Assembly: GCA_903875135.1 (NCBI GenBank)
Contig: CAIQUZ010000097.1
Location: forward strand, 1 to 39,030
Direction of reading: 5' to 3'
Length of the DNA: 39,030 nucleotides
DNA from: an uncultured beta proteobacterium
GTDB taxonomy: Bacteria > Pseudomonadota > Gammaproteobacteria > Burkholderiales > Burkholderiaceae
The notes beneath the pieces were generated by a model. That model was not told the origin of the DNA. It saw only the letters and a program-made list of their open reading frames with translations, and did no database searches. Both the position numbers and the translations under genes were made by a program. Below, piece by piece: positions 16,583 to 26,496 of the stretch (within the stretch, counting starts at the first letter, position 1; every line of letters begins with the position of its first letter).

Positions 16583-17809
16583 TTAGGAACGATAGTCAGC
16601 GTTAATCGAAACATACTCTTGTGAAAAATCACATGTCCACATTGTACGTTCAATTACGCCTCTGCCTAATTCTACGGTGATCAATATCTCCGATTCTTTC
16701 ATGACCCTTTGTCCGTCAGCCTCTAGATAATCAGGATTTCTACCACCATTTTTTGCCACCCAAACATCCCCGAGATATAACTGCACGTGACTAACATCTA
16801 AGTCGGTAATACCCGCATAGCCAATCGCTGCCAAAATACGGCCTAAATTAGGATCACTGGCAAAGAATGCTGTTTTTACAAGTGGTGAATGAGATATTGC
16901 CTCTCCTACTAAGCGACATTCGTCGACTGTTTTTCCACCCTTAACATGCACTGTCATGAATTTAGTTGCCCCCTCACCGTCTCTCACAATTTGTTGGGCT
17001 AAATTTTGTGCCGTTTCTAATAACATCGCTTTGAACTCCACATAAGATGTAGATTGCGTGTTTTGAATATGAAGGCCGCTTTTACCAGTAGCCATCACGA
17101 TAAAGGAGTCATTCGTCGATGTGTCACCATCAATGGTGATGGCATTAAAAGATAGATCGGCAACCTCTTTTGTTAGATCCTGAAGTAAGGCCGGTGAAAT
17201 CTGCACATCCGTACCGATATAACCTAACATCGTCGCCATATTCGGATGAATCATTCCCGCCCCCTTACTCATGCCCGTCATGGAGATGAGAGTGCCATCA
17301 ATATGTTTTTGAATGGAATATGCTTTGGGCAAAGTGTCCGTCGTCATAATGGCATGGGCGGCGTCAAACCATCCAGCATCGACTAAATTGCTTTTCGCCT
17401 GCGGTAAAACAGGTAATATTTTTTGGATGGGTAGTGGCTCCAAAATAACCCCCGTGGAAAATGGCAGAATTTGCTGTGACTGCCATCCCATCATTTGAGC
17501 GACTTCTTGACAAGTTTTACGAGCATCTTGAAGTCCCGTTTCGCCAGTACCCGCATTGGCATTTCCTGTATTGATAACCAATGCACGTATTGAGGTGTTG
17601 GATGCCAAATGCTCTTTACAGACTTGAACAGGGGCTGCACAAAACCGATTTAAGGTAAATACCCCGGCTACTGAAGTATTTTCAGATAAGGTGATGAGCA
17701 AAACATCTTTACGGTCAGGTTTTTTAATTCCAGCCTGTGCATAGCCTAGCTGGATACCTGGAATAGAGTGTAAAGCGGCAGCATTTAAGGGAAGAAGATT
17801 TACGGGCAT
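16583..17809 (-). CDS. argJ: Bifunctional ornithine acetyltransferase / N-acetylglutamate synthase
   Basis: ArgJ moves acetyl from N-acetylornithine to glutamate, recycling the acetyl group in the cyclic arginine pathway; bifunctional forms also use acetyl-CoA. The 408-residue precursor cleaves itself into alpha and beta chains. The cleavage and nucleophile block is intact: [16 protein letters not shown] with Thr193 as the new N-terminus of the beta chain. The late block [19 protein letters not shown] and the C-terminal DYRS end are typical. Whether it is mono- or bifunctional cannot be told from sequence alone. It lies 98 bases downstream of secA on the same strand. Confidence 0.96.
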   Translation of the reverse strand: MPVNLLPLNAAALHSIPGIQLGYAQAGIKKPDRKDVLLITLSENTSVAGVFTLNRFCAAPVQVCKEHLASNTSIRALVINTGNANAGTGETGLQDARKTCQEVAQMMGWQSQQILPFSTGVILEPLPIQKILPVLPQAKSNLVDAGWFDAAHAIMTTDTLPKAYSIQKHIDGTLISMTGMSKGAGMIHPNMATMLGYIGTDVQISPALLQDLTKEVADLSFNAITIDGDTSTNDSFIVMATGKSGLHIQNTQSTSYVEFKAMLLETAQNLAQQIVRDGEGATKFMTVHVKGGKTVDECRLVGEAISHSPLVKTAFFASDPNLGRILAAIGYAGITDLDVSHVQLYLGDVWVAKNGGRNPDYLEADGQRVMKESEILITVELGRGVIERTMWTCDFSQEYVSINADYRS

Positions 17810-17847
17810 ATGAATATAGGATCAAAATTTAGAAAGCTTGGGTCAAG

Positions 17848-17882
17848 ATTCATTCATTATAGGATGACCTTCATGAATGAAT
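17848..17882. repeat. Inverted repeat between secA and argJ
   Basis: ATTCATTCAT (17848-17857) and ATGAATGAAT (17873-17882) form a 10-bp perfect stem with a 15-base loop. It lies between the secA stop and the argJ start. It is AT-rich and no T-run follows on the minus strand, so it is not a classic terminator; it may be a pause, processing or protein-binding site. Confidence 0.45.
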
Positions 17883-17907
17883 GATGACCATCTGATAGAG
17901 CAACTTC

Positions 17908-20670
17908 CTAAGCTAATACGCCATGACAATGTTTATATTTCTTGCCACTTCCACAAGGACAGGCTTCATTACGACCAACCTTCGGTACCGCATTGACGAT
18001 CGGTTTTAGTTTAGAGGCATTACTCGGATCTTCTTCAGCGCTTGTGCCAGCACTACTTGGGTCTGCGTGTTGATACTGAACCTCGCCAATATTTTCTAAA
18101 TCCTCTTGGATCGCGCCAGTCGCTTCATTGAGTTGTTCTGCAGACGCAATCCTCACGGTCATGATGGTTCTTGTAATATCTTTTTTGATGGCATCTAATA
18201 GGTCTGAATATAATTCAAAAGCTTCGCGCCGATACTCCTGCTTGGGATCCTTCTGTGCATAACCCCGTAAATGGATACCTTGGCGCAAATAATCTAATGC
18301 AGCTAGATGCTCTCTCCAATGCGTATCTAAACTTTGTAAAAAAACTGAACGCTCAAAAGCGGTAAAAGACGTTTGGTCTGCTTGCTGAATTTTTTCTTGG
18401 TGGTTTTTTTCAACAGCATCATTCACCCAATCTTGTACATCCTGCTTTTCAATTTGGTCTTGTTGATTCACTCTAGCTTGTAACTCAACCTGAACGCCCC
18501 ACTCACCCAGCAATTCACGTTCCAAACCGGCAATATCCCATTGTTCTGGGAGAGCTTCCTCATCAACATAGGTGTTCACAACGTCATTAAATACGTCTTG
18601 ACGTAAATTAGCCGTCAAGACACTGACGTCTGTCGTTTCTAATACTTGATTTCTAAGATGGTAGGTTTCACGCCTCTGATCGTTAGCAACGTCATCAAAT
18701 TCGAGTAATTGTTTACGTATATCAAAATTTCGACCTTCCACTTTGCGCTGAGCAGACTCGATCGATCTTGTTACCATATTGGCTTCAATCGGCTCACCTT
18801 CGGGCATCTTTAAGCGATCCATAATCGATCGTAGACGCTCACCAGCAAAGATTCGAAGCAAGTCATCATCTAAAGATAAATAAAATCTTGATGAACCAGG
18901 ATCACCTTGCCGTCCTGATCTACCTCTTAACTGATTATCGATTCGTCGACTTTCATGTCTCTCGGTACCAATAATATGCAATCCGCCTGCTTGCACAACT
19001 TGCTCATGAAGACTTTGCCACTCATCTTCTAATTGCTTAATTTTTTCTTTCTTTTGTTGATCAGTCAACGCTGGATCCAATTCAACAAACGTAGATTGTT
19101 TTTCAACATTGCCACCCAGCACAATATCCGTTCCACGACCCGCCATATTCGTGGCAATCGTAATCATCTTTGGTCGGCCAGCCTGTGCAATAATTTCGGC
19201 TTCACGCGCATGCTGCTTGGCATTCAGTACCTGATGCGTTAACTTTTCTTTCGTTAACATATTTGAAATTAACTCAGAATTTTCAATCGATGTTGTACCA
19301 ACTAAAGAGGGTTGCCCTCTCTCAAAACACTCTTTGATATCTGCAATGACCGCTTTATAACGCTCTTCAGATGTTTTATAGATTTGGTCTTGCTTATCAT
19401 TTCTAGTGCTAAGCCTGTTTGGCGGGATAACAACCGTCTCCAAACTATAAATTTCTTGAAATTCATAAGCCTCAGTATCCGCAGTACCCGTCATACCAGA
19501 TAGTTTGGCGTACATCCTAAAATAATTCTGAAAAGTAATCGTTGCCATTGTCTGATTCTCACTCTGAATCGCAACCCCTTCCTTTGCTTCAACGGCTTGA
19601 TGAAGACCTTCAGACCATCTTCTGCCGGTCATTAAACGACCTGTAAACTCATCGACAATAATGACCTCACCTTCTTGGACCACATAATGCTGATCACGAT
19701 TAAATAAGGTGTGGGCCCGTAAAGTGGCTATTAAGTGATGCATCAACGCAATATTTTGAGGGGCATATAGGGAATCCCCCTCTTTTAACAAGCCAATTTG
19801 AGCCAAGATATTTTCAGCTTTTTCATGACCGCTTTCAGTCAAAAATACTTGTTGAGATTTTTCATCAATGACATAGTCTCCTGGCTTTTCTACACCCGTA
19901 CCGTCAGCTTTCTCTTCTCCGATCTGACGCTCTAAATAACTAGGAATCACATTCATTTTGAGGTAAACCTCTGTATGATCATCCGCTTGACCTGAAATAA
20001 TCAGCGGCGTTCTTGCCTCATCGATCAAAATGGAGTCTACTTCGTCAACAATTGCGTAATTTAGACCTCTTTGAACACGTTGCCCCACATCATGAACCAT
20101 GTTATCGCGCAAATAATCGAAGCCGAATTCGTTATTGGTGCCATATGTGATATCAGCTGCGTACGCTTGCTGCTTCTCTTCATGCGACATTTGCGATAAA
20201 TTAATACCCACCGTGAGTCCTAAAAAGTTATACACTTTTGACATCCACTCGGCATCTCTTTTGGCTAAATAGTCATTCACTGTGATGACATGCACCCCTT
20301 TACCACTCAATGCATTTAAGAAAACCGGTAATGTCGCTGTTAAAGTTTTACCCTCCCCAGTTCTCATTTCTGCAATTTTCCCTTGATGAAGAGCCATTCC
20401 ACCAATTAACTGAACATCAAAATGTCGCATTTTGAGGGCTCTTTTACCAGCTTCACGCACCATAGCAAATGCTTGAGGCAATATATCGTCAAGGGTCTGG
20501 CCATTTGTTAGCAATGATTTTAGCTCTGCTGTTTTGGCCTTTAATTGCTCGTCGCTTAGAGCCTGAAATTCAGCCTCTAAGGCATTAGTAAGAACTACCG
20601 TTTTCCGGTATTGCTTCAAAAGGCGGTCATTGCGACTACCGATGATTTTCTTAATGAGTCCAGATACCAT
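17908..20670 (-). CDS. secA: Preprotein translocase ATPase SecA
   Basis: SecA is the cytosolic motor that pushes unfolded preproteins through the SecYEG channel. The 920-residue length is normal. Walker A MRTGEGKT is at residues 102-109, and the DEAD-type Walker B reads [19 protein letters not shown]. The second ATPase domain shows [15 protein letters not shown] and the block [15 protein letters not shown]. The C-terminal zinc site that binds SecB and phospholipid is complete: Cys904, Cys906, Cys915 and His916 in [13 protein letters not shown]. The gene starts at ATG 20670 and diverges from the DUF721 gene, sharing 20671-20779. Confidence 0.98.
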   Translation of the reverse strand: MVSGLIKKIIGSRNDRLLKQYRKTVVLTNALEAEFQALSDEQLKAKTAELKSLLTNGQTLDDILPQAFAMVREAGKRALKMRHFDVQLIGGMALHQGKIAEMRTGEGKTLTATLPVFLNALSGKGVHVITVNDYLAKRDAEWMSKVYNFLGLTVGINLSQMSHEEKQQAYAADITYGTNNEFGFDYLRDNMVHDVGQRVQRGLNYAIVDEVDSILIDEARTPLIISGQADDHTEVYLKMNVIPSYLERQIGEEKADGTGVEKPGDYVIDEKSQQVFLTESGHEKAENILAQIGLLKEGDSLYAPQNIALMHHLIATLRAHTLFNRDQHYVVQEGEVIIVDEFTGRLMTGRRWSEGLHQAVEAKEGVAIQSENQTMATITFQNYFRMYAKLSGMTGTADTEAYEFQEIYSLETVVIPPNRLSTRNDKQDQIYKTSEERYKAVIADIKECFERGQPSLVGTTSIENSELISNMLTKEKLTHQVLNAKQHAREAEIIAQAGRPKMITIATNMAGRGTDIVLGGNVEKQSTFVELDPALTDQQKKEKIKQLEDEWQSLHEQVVQAGGLHIIGTERHESRRIDNQLRGRSGRQGDPGSSRFYLSLDDDLLRIFAGERLRSIMDRLKMPEGEPIEANMVTRSIESAQRKVEGRNFDIRKQLLEFDDVANDQRRETYHLRNQVLETTDVSVLTANLRQDVFNDVVNTYVDEEALPEQWDIAGLERELLGEWGVQVELQARVNQQDQIEKQDVQDWVNDAVEKNHQEKIQQADQTSFTAFERSVFLQSLDTHWREHLAALDYLRQGIHLRGYAQKDPKQEYRREAFELYSDLLDAIKKDITRTIMTVRIASAEQLNEATGAIQEDLENIGEVQYQHADPSSAGTSAEEDPSNASKLKPIVNAVPKVGRNEACPCGSGKKYKHCHGVLA

Positions 20671-20779
20671 AATTTTCTTCGTTTAATTTCAGCTTATGAG
20701 TTTATCATTCATACATTGGTATTTATAAAATGTAGTCGAAAACCACCACCTAACTCATTGTATTGCTTGAAGATGACCT
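20671..20779. promoter_or_regulatory. Divergent promoter region of secA and the DUF721 gene
   Basis: This 109-base AT-rich gap must hold both promoters. TATAAA-like hexamers are present on both strands near 20723-20735, but I found no convincing paired -35 box. No SecM-like upstream gene or arrest peptide is seen ahead of secA, so SecM-type control is absent here. Confidence 0.4.
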
Positions 20780-21274
20780 ATGCCAGAAGTTAGAAAATCA
20801 AAACAAATATTAGAAATAGGCTCTTTTTTTCAGTCGGAATCCTTAGATTCGCCGGTATCGCACCTTTTACAAGATATCAAACAGCGAACGAGTCTACAAA
20901 TTACTCTTACAGAGGCATTACAAAAAATGGGGTTGGGGCAGTTTTCTCATGAAATTTCACTTGGTGAAATTAATGAAAAGGATGAAATTAAGTTAATTGC
21001 TCAAAAGGCTGCCATCATCAGCAAGCTAAAAAATAAACTGCCCAGCTTGCTAAACTTTTTTCGCGAGTCGGGATTTCCTCTTAAAGGGATTCACTTAAAA
21101 GTGACGCCTAAGGCTATCTCCGTAGAATTCTCCCCTAGCACAACAGCAATTGAACTGATTCCCATAACGATTGCAAATACGAGTAAAAAAGCTTGGCAAG
21201 ATTTACTGAATGATCTTGAAATAGACTCCCCAGTCCATCAGGCAGTCAAGGAATTACTGAAGAAAATTAATTAG
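20780..21274 (+). CDS. DUF721 / DciA-like protein
   Basis: This 164-residue cytosolic protein resembles the DUF721 family. Visible are a helix-rich N-terminal half, then a core with [36 protein letters not shown], and a C-terminal amphipathic helix ending in LLKKIN. DUF721 includes DciA, the ancestral loader of the replicative helicase DnaB in bacteria that lack DnaC or DnaI. No catalytic motif is expected. The family call rests on general pattern and on its place next to secA, where Burkholderiales carry a DUF721 gene, so it is moderate. Its end overlaps the convergent lpxC gene by eight bases. Confidence 0.62.
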   Translation: MPEVRKSKQILEIGSFFQSESLDSPVSHLLQDIKQRTSLQITLTEALQKMGLGQFSHEISLGEINEKDEIKLIAQKAAIISKLKNKLPSLLNFFRESGFPLKGIHLKVTPKAISVEFSPSTTAIELIPITIANTSKKAWQDLLNDLEIDSPVHQAVKELLKKIN

Positions 21275-21283
21275 TTTCTTCAG
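21257..21283. terminator. Hairpin spanning both stop codons of the DUF721 gene and lpxC
   Basis: CTGAAGAAA (21257-21265) and TTTCTTCAG (21275-21283) form a 9-bp perfect stem with a 9-base loop that contains the stop codons of both convergent genes. No T-run follows on either strand, so it may be a weak bidirectional terminator or an mRNA 3'-end stabiliser. Confidence 0.45.
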
Positions 21284-22181
21284 CGGCAACCTGATAGGCT
21301 AAAGGTGCCTGTGACATATGCTCAAAACTGACGATTTCGTAAGTCTCTGGCTCAGAAAACATCTTTCGTAATAAAAGATTATTTAAGGCATGACCTGATT
21401 TTTTAGCGACGTAAGTACCAATAATCGGATGACCGGCTAAATAAAGGTCTCCAATAGCATCTAAGATCTTATGCCGGACAAATTCATCTTCATAACGAAG
21501 CTCTTCATTATTTAAAATCCGATGCTCATCTAAAACAATAGCGTTGTCTAAACTTCCGCCACGTGCTAAACCAATTTCTCTTAATGCCTCAACTTCATGA
21601 GCAAAGCCAAAGGTTCTGGCTCGTCCAATTTCTTTCACATAACTCGTTTCATCAAAATCGATGACACATCGTTGTCCCGTCTTATCCAATGCTGGATGCT
21701 TAAAGTCGATTGTAAAATCTAACTTAAAGCCAAAATGAGGCTCTAGTCTCGCTATCTTATCCCCGTCCGTCACTTCAATCATCTTATTGATTTTGATGAA
21801 CTTTCTGGCCGCTTCTTGTGTTGAAAGGCCTGCGGACTGGATCAAAAATAAAAACGACGCAGCGCTACCATCCATAATCGGTATTTCTTCGCCATCTATC
21901 TCTACCAACAAGTTATCAACCCCCAAACCGGCGCACGCTGATAACAAATGCTCAACTGTCGATATGCGACTTTCGCCGATTTGCAGAACGCTCGCTAATC
22001 TTGTATCGGTTATGAATTCTGCTTTTGCCGGGATCTGTATTTGTGACGCTTGATCAATACGTACAAAAGTAATCCCAGAGTTAATGGGTGCAGGCTTCAA
22101 AAATAAATTGGATCGATTCCCCGAATGTAGACCAATACCTACCGTCTTAATTGCTTCAGTGATCGTTTGCTGCTTCAACAT
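21267..22181 (-). CDS. lpxC: UDP-3-O-acyl-N-acetylglucosamine deacetylase
   Basis: LpxC carries out the committed step of lipid A synthesis, removing the acetyl group from UDP-3-O-acyl-GlcNAc in the cytosol. The 304-residue length is normal. The zinc ligands are visible: the His of STVEHLLSA, and the His and Asp of [19 protein letters not shown]. The catalytic His near the C-terminus is in [10 protein letters not shown]. The N-terminus ([21 protein letters not shown]) is canonical, and TAGGAA lies upstream of the ATG. It follows the peroxiredoxin gene by 28 bases on the same strand. Confidence 0.98.
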   Translation of the reverse strand: MLKQQTITEAIKTVGIGLHSGNRSNLFLKPAPINSGITFVRIDQASQIQIPAKAEFITDTRLASVLQIGESRISTVEHLLSACAGLGVDNLLVEIDGEEIPIMDGSAASFLFLIQSAGLSTQEAARKFIKINKMIEVTDGDKIARLEPHFGFKLDFTIDFKHPALDKTGQRCVIDFDETSYVKEIGRARTFGFAHEVEALREIGLARGGSLDNAIVLDEHRILNNEELRYEDEFVRHKILDAIGDLYLAGHPIIGTYVAKKSGHALNNLLLRKMFSEPETYEIVSFEHMSQAPLAYQVAAEETN

Positions 22182-22209
22182 ATTTTTTATTCCTACACCA
22201 TTAAGGTTC

Positions 22210-22710
22210 TTAGATGCTAGCTAAAACTGCCTGAGCGCCACTCACTTCAAACTTGCCAGGGCCTTCTACGGCAATATGCTTGACCACACCATTATCAATC
22301 ACCATGGCGTAACGTTGTGAACGCACTCCCAAGCCTCTTGCCACTAAGTCGAGCTCTAAGCCTAAAGCTTTTGTCCACTCCGCACTTCCATCAGCCATCA
22401 TGCGTACTTTTTTACCAACTTTTAAATTATCACCCCAGGCACCCATGACAAATGCGTCGTTAACAGAAACACACCAAACTTCGTCAATACCCTTAGATTT
22501 GACGGCGTCAAAATGTTCTACATAACTTGGGACATGTTGTGCTGAACATGTTGGAGTAAAAGCACCTGGTAAACCAAAAACGATAATTTTCTTACCTTTT
22601 ACGATTTCAGATACTTGAAATGCATTAGGTCCAATCGTGCAACCCGGTGTTTCTTCAGCAATAAATTCATACAATGTAGCGTTTGGTACTGCTTGGTTTA
22701 ATGCAATCAT
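22210..22710 (-). CDS. Peroxiredoxin, Prx5/AhpE-like hybrid-type (TSA family)
   Basis: This 166-residue cytosolic thiol peroxidase reduces hydrogen peroxide or organic peroxides. The peroxidatic cysteine Cys55 lies in the Prx5-type block [19 protein letters not shown]. The later blocks [11 protein letters not shown] and [16 protein letters not shown] are typical of the bacterial Prx5 branch. A second Cys at position 24 might serve as the resolving residue, but the physical reductant (glutathione, glutaredoxin or thioredoxin) is not known. No C-terminal glutaredoxin domain is fused. A good AGGAG site precedes the ATG. It sits between ftsZ and lpxC, and a candidate promoter lies in the gap. Confidence 0.92.
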   Translation of the reverse strand: MIALNQAVPNATLYEFIAEETPGCTIGPNAFQVSEIVKGKKIIVFGLPGAFTPTCSAQHVPSYVEHFDAVKSKGIDEVWCVSVNDAFVMGAWGDNLKVGKKVRMMADGSAEWTKALGLELDLVARGLGVRSQRYAMVIDNGVVKHIAVEGPGKFEVSGAQAVLASI

Positions 22711-22724
22711 ATTTCTCTCCTGTT

Positions 22725-22810
22725 AAAAAAGTCAATCCTTCACCATACAGATAGTATCGCAGTCGTCGTCAATTGGAGGAACGAACCACCTATATATAGT
22801 AAAGGATTGA
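22725..22810 (-). terminator. Long hairpin terminator at the end of the dcw cluster, after ftsZ
   Basis: On the minus strand TCAATCCTT (22810-22802) pairs perfectly with AAGGATTGA (22740-22732), and the stem continues for nine more pairs with three G-U wobbles (22801-22793 with 22749-22741). The inner loop is 43 bases. The stem is followed by C and six T (22730-22725). This fits a Rho-independent terminator, though the loop is unusually large. Confidence 0.55.
22742..22772 (-). promoter_or_regulatory. Candidate promoter of the peroxiredoxin gene, nested in the terminator
   Basis: On the minus strand TTGACG (22772-22767) and TATGGT (22747-22742) are 19 bases apart. The predicted start would leave a leader of roughly 25 bases before the ATG at 22710. 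The -10 overlaps the right arm of the terminator stem. The spacing is long and the match imperfect. Confidence 0.3.
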
Positions 22811-22825
22811 TTTTACAGGTAGAGT

Positions 22826-24139
22826 TTAATCAGCTTGTTTCCTTAAAAAAGCAGGGATATCATAAAATTCTGTCCCTTTTTCTAACATCGATCTCGCCTG
22901 TGGAGAGCTCGAAGCACCTAAACTTGTTGGTGCAACACGATTTGGAGATGGCTTAAACACGGATGGAATACTTGCGGTTGTTTCGGAAACGCCACTTTCA
23001 ACCGAGGTTTGACCCATCGTTGGAATACTAGCCGCGTATCCTGATGTCACCGTATTCATCGCTACTGATGCTATTGGGCTAGTGGGTTGAAACGTGCTTA
23101 AGGTAGCCATGGTTGGCATTTGGCCATAGGTTCCTGTAGCCTGTTCACGCCACACAACCTCGACTTGACCTGACTGACTTTTCTTGCCGCCATTGAGGCC
23201 TGTCGCTACTACAGTCACGCGGATTGCATCGGCTAAGGACTCATCATAGACAGTTCCAAATATGATGGTTGCATCTTCTGCGGCGTAGCCACGAATCGCT
23301 GCCATCACTTCTCTAGTTTCAGAAAGCTTGAGAGAGCGACTTGCCGTGATATTCACTAATACGCCTCTTGCCCCTGACAAATCAACCCCTTCTAATAACG
23401 GTGAAGCAACGGCTGCTTCAGCAGCCAAGCGAGCGCGATCAACCCCACTCACCGTAGCTGTCCCCATCATAGCTTTACCCTGTTCACTCATGACCGTTTT
23501 CACATCTTCAAAGTCGACGTTGATCAAACCGTGCTCATTAATGATTTCAGCGATACCAGCAACCGCATTGTGGAGAACATCGTCTGCCGTGCTAAATGCT
23601 GTATGCATTTCTGCATCTTCACCCATCACTTCAAATAACTTCTCATTTAAAACAACGATTAAAGAGTCCACATGCTGCTCTAACTCGCGAGCACCATCTT
23701 CAGCAACTTTTGATCGCTTCGCACCCTCGAAATCAAATGGTTTACTCACAACTCCGACAGTCAGAATACCCATTTCTTTCGCAATTTGCGCAACAACCGG
23801 TGCTGCTCCAGTCCCAGTTCCACCGCCCATACCCGCGGTAATAAATACCATATGTGCACCCTGCAATGAATCAGCAATTCTTGATCTAGCCTCTTGTGCA
23901 GATGACGCCCCTACTTCCGGTCTTGCTCCAGCACCAAGTCCAGTTTCTCCAAGTTGCAAATTCACTTCTGCTTTTGAGCGCTGTAATGCACCAGCATCGG
24001 TATTCATACAGATAAACTCAACGCCTTGTACACCACGACGAATCATGTGCTGTACAGCATTGCCTCCCGCGCCACCAACTCCGACCACACGAATGTTGGT
24101 CTTTCCGGCGACATTAACATCTAACATTTCGAATTCCAT
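22826..24139 (-). CDS. ftsZ: Cell division protein FtsZ
   Basis: FtsZ is the tubulin-like GTPase that forms the Z-ring. The 437-residue protein has the GTP-binding signature GGGTGTGA at 105-112, the NTD block FICMNTDAGAL, and the T7 catalytic loop NVDFEDVKTVM near 207. From about residue 320 a Ser/Thr/Pro-rich flexible linker of about 100 residues leads to the conserved C-terminal peptide DIPAFLRKQAD, which binds FtsA. A strong GGAGGAAG lies just upstream of ATG 24139. A 60-base gap separates it from ftsA, the only gap in the cluster, which may allow separate ribosome loading and higher FtsZ synthesis. Confidence 0.99.
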   Translation of the reverse strand: MEFEMLDVNVAGKTNIRVVGVGGAGGNAVQHMIRRGVQGVEFICMNTDAGALQRSKAEVNLQLGETGLGAGARPEVGASSAQEARSRIADSLQGAHMVFITAGMGGGTGTGAAPVVAQIAKEMGILTVGVVSKPFDFEGAKRSKVAEDGARELEQHVDSLIVVLNEKLFEVMGEDAEMHTAFSTADDVLHNAVAGIAEIINEHGLINVDFEDVKTVMSEQGKAMMGTATVSGVDRARLAAEAAVASPLLEGVDLSGARGVLVNITASRSLKLSETREVMAAIRGYAAEDATIIFGTVYDESLADAIRVTVVATGLNGGKKSQSGQVEVVWREQATGTYGQMPTMATLSTFQPTSPIASVAMNTVTSGYAASIPTMGQTSVESGVSETTASIPSVFKPSPNRVAPTSLGASSSPQARSMLEKGTEFYDIPAFLRKQAD

Positions 24140-24199
24140 ACTTCCTCCAAGGTTAAATACAACTGACGATTGACGACTACTTTAAAAACACTGACAAAC

Positions 24200-25429
24200 T
24201 TAAAAATTACCGGTAAACCACTCCCGAATTCTTTTGACTACTCCTCCAAGTGGAATTGACTTATTCGCTTCTTGGCCCTGGATCATTTGCATACGTCCTT
24301 CTCTTAATAAACCAATACTTGCCGAGTATTTAGGGTGACGAATCACATCCTTTAGATGACCGCTGTAATCTGGGACACCAATTCTGGCTGGTTTATTAAA
24401 TACTTCCTCCGCTAAATCTTGAATGCCTGGCATGCTTGCACAGCCGCCCGTCAACACAATACCGGCTGGGACTAAATGCATATATCCGGCATGGTCCAAA
24501 GCGTCCATGACGAATTTAAATAGCTCTTCCACCCTTGGCTCTATAACTGCAGCAAGGGATTGTCTTGAAATCGGCCTAGACTCTCGATCGCCAATCCCTG
24601 GAACTTCTAACATTGACTGTGGGTCCGCTAATGATTGTTTGGCAATGCCATGCTGAATCTTTAGATCCTCCGCATCGATCGTTGGCGTTCTTAAGGCCAT
24701 GGCAATATCATTCGTGATTTGATCACCACCCAATGGAATAACCTCGGTATAGCGAATTGCGCCTTGCGAGAAAATAGCAATATCCGTTGTGCCACCACCG
24801 ATATCAACGAGTACAACCCCCATCTCTTTTTCATCTTCAGTTAGCACAGCTAATCCAGAGGATAAAGGTTGGACGACGAGTTCATTGACCTCTAGACCGC
24901 AACGTCGAATACATTTAATAATATTTTGTATCGCACTATCTGCACCAGTAACTATATGCGCTATTACTTCTAATTTTTGCCCACTCATTCCAATGGGGTC
25001 GCGAACGTCCTCTTGGCTATCAATTAAAAATTCTTGTATCAACATATGTAGAATTTGCTGATCCGTTGGAATATTGACAGGTTTAGCATTCTCTATAACT
25101 CTTTCAACATCTAAAGCCGATACCTCTTTATCTCTAATGGCATACATGCCGGTGCTGTTGAAGCTTTGCACATGATTCCCAGAAATAATCGTAAATACGT
25201 TTTCTACACGGCACTGCGCCATGACTTCGGCTTCTTCAAGTGCTTTTTGAATTGACTTCACCGTATCTTCAATATTGACTACGACCCCTTTTTTGATTCC
25301 TTTTGATGCCGTACTACCAATACCAATTACATCAAACTCGCCATTTTCATGCACTTCGGCAACCAACGCGACAACCTTGGAGGTTCCTATATCCAAGCCA
25401 ACTAGTAAGTTACGATTATCTTTACTCAT
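24200..25429 (-). CDS. ftsA: Cell division protein FtsA
   Basis: FtsA is an actin-like ATPase that tethers FtsZ to the membrane and passes signals to late division proteins. The 409-residue length is normal. The phosphate-1 loop LVGLDIGTSKVVALV is at the N-terminus, and the second loop reads VLVDIGGGTTDIAIF. The late IVLTGGCASMPGI block contacts adenosine. The C-terminal amphipathic membrane-targeting helix is visible as VVKRIREWFTGNF. The start overlaps the ftsQ stop by four bases (ATGA). Confidence 0.98.
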   Translation of the reverse strand: MSKDNRNLLVGLDIGTSKVVALVAEVHENGEFDVIGIGSTASKGIKKGVVVNIEDTVKSIQKALEEAEVMAQCRVENVFTIISGNHVQSFNSTGMYAIRDKEVSALDVERVIENAKPVNIPTDQQILHMLIQEFLIDSQEDVRDPIGMSGQKLEVIAHIVTGADSAIQNIIKCIRRCGLEVNELVVQPLSSGLAVLTEDEKEMGVVLVDIGGGTTDIAIFSQGAIRYTEVIPLGGDQITNDIAMALRTPTIDAEDLKIQHGIAKQSLADPQSMLEVPGIGDRESRPISRQSLAAVIEPRVEELFKFVMDALDHAGYMHLVPAGIVLTGGCASMPGIQDLAEEVFNKPARIGVPDYSGHLKDVIRHPKYSASIGLLREGRMQMIQGQEANKSIPLGGVVKRIREWFTGNF

Positions 25430-26496
25430 TCGCTCTTCCGTCCATCTAGCAGTTTTGTTTTTTGTACATCATGTCTAGTCATTTTTGATGCGGTATCTGA
25501 TGTTTCTTTATTGAATCGAGTGACTTTTTTATTACCACTATCTTGTAAGCTATCCTCTACAACAGATATTCCAAGAGCGAGATCCTTCGTGACTAATTCC
25601 GTTTTTGATGTGCCTCGAATAGCAAAGCCATTGGCATACCGTAAGTCGATATATTCAATCTTGTTGGGTAAGTTCTCCTTTACACCTGGCCAAACTTTAA
25701 AAAACCGATTCAACCGTGCTTTGATTTGCCCTCTGTCTTTTTGATCTAAATCTCGACCTAGTTCAAATGTCATCCCATTGTCTAATTTTGCCGTCCACGA
25801 ATATCTAGAACTCAGACTTAAAGATGTGATCTTTGCTTGAAATGGTATAAACCATTCATTTAACTGTTGATATAGTTCTATTACCTCTTTATTACTATTC
25901 ATTGGCCCCGAAAATTCAACTAAATTTTTATAGACTTCAGCTTCAGCTAAGTTGACTGTAAATAACTCGCCATGTTCATTGATTAATTTAGCCCCTTCAT
26001 TTGAACCCCAAATTCCAACTGGCTCTTGTTCTTCTATCGTTACAATTAGCCCGTTTGGCCAAACTCTTCTTACACTTGCTGATCTGACCCAAGGTAACTC
26101 TTCAAATATTTTTCGAGTTACATCCAGACGAATGCTAAAAAAGTTACCCGTTAATTGATTAACGACTTTGGAGCGCACTAAAGCTTGATTAATGTGCGCT
26201 AAGTTCTGATCATTATTACTTTGTAATTGAATTTGGTTAATGGTAAAAACTGGACGTTGACCAATCCAAAATAAAATCCATAACAAAATTAAGCCAAGAA
26301 AAGCAAACATGAAGAAATGTGTAAGCTTTTTCATACGTTCCGCAGAATTCCAAATAGGAGAACACACAAAAGCTAAAATAGTCACAAGTCCTAACAACAT
26401 ACTTTTTATCGTTGATAAAAACCAGCTCGACAAAACCTCACCAAGGGATAACTGTGGTGACTTGTTTCTAACAGCATTTAAAGTATTTAAACCCAT
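25426..26496 (-). CDS. ftsQ: Cell division protein FtsQ (with extra N- and C-terminal tails)
   Basis: FtsQ is a single-pass membrane protein that recruits FtsB and FtsL to the divisome. The main membrane helix is at about 61-79. A POTRA domain follows (FTINQIQLQ) and then the beta domain, with WVRSASVRRVWPNGLIVTIEE and IDLRYANGFAIR, ending near 294. I start at ATG 26496, which overlaps the ddl stop by one base (TGATG) with GAGGGG five bases upstream; a GTG one codon earlier is less likely. This gives 356 residues, against about 250-280 in usual FtsQ. The extra length is a 55-residue N-terminal tail with a second hydrophobic stretch (about 33-49) and a 60-residue charged C-terminal tail. Confidence 0.95.
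   Translation of the reverse strand: MGLNTLNAVRNKSPQLSLGEVLSSWFLSTIKSMLLGLVTILAFVCSPIWNSAERMKKLTHFFMFAFLGLILLWILFWIGQRPVFTINQIQLQSNNDQNLAHINQALVRSKVVNQLTGNFFSIRLDVTRKIFEELPWVRSASVRRVWPNGLIVTIEEQEPVGIWGSNEGAKLINEHGELFTVNLAEAEVYKNLVEFSGPMNSNKEVIELYQQLNEWFIPFQAKITSLSLSSRYSWTAKLDNGMTFELGRDLDQKDRGQIKARLNRFFKVWPGVKENLPNKIEYIDLRYANGFAIRGTSKTELVTKDLALGISVVEDSLQDSGNKKVTRFNKETSDTASKMTRHDVQKTKLLDGRKSE

Noticed and set aside
23328..24173. A 281-codon open frame on the plus strand opposite ftsZ
   Set aside because: It is antisense to a certain gene, its composition is rich in Pro, Ser and Thr as expected from reading the complement of ftsZ codons, and it has no recognisable domain.
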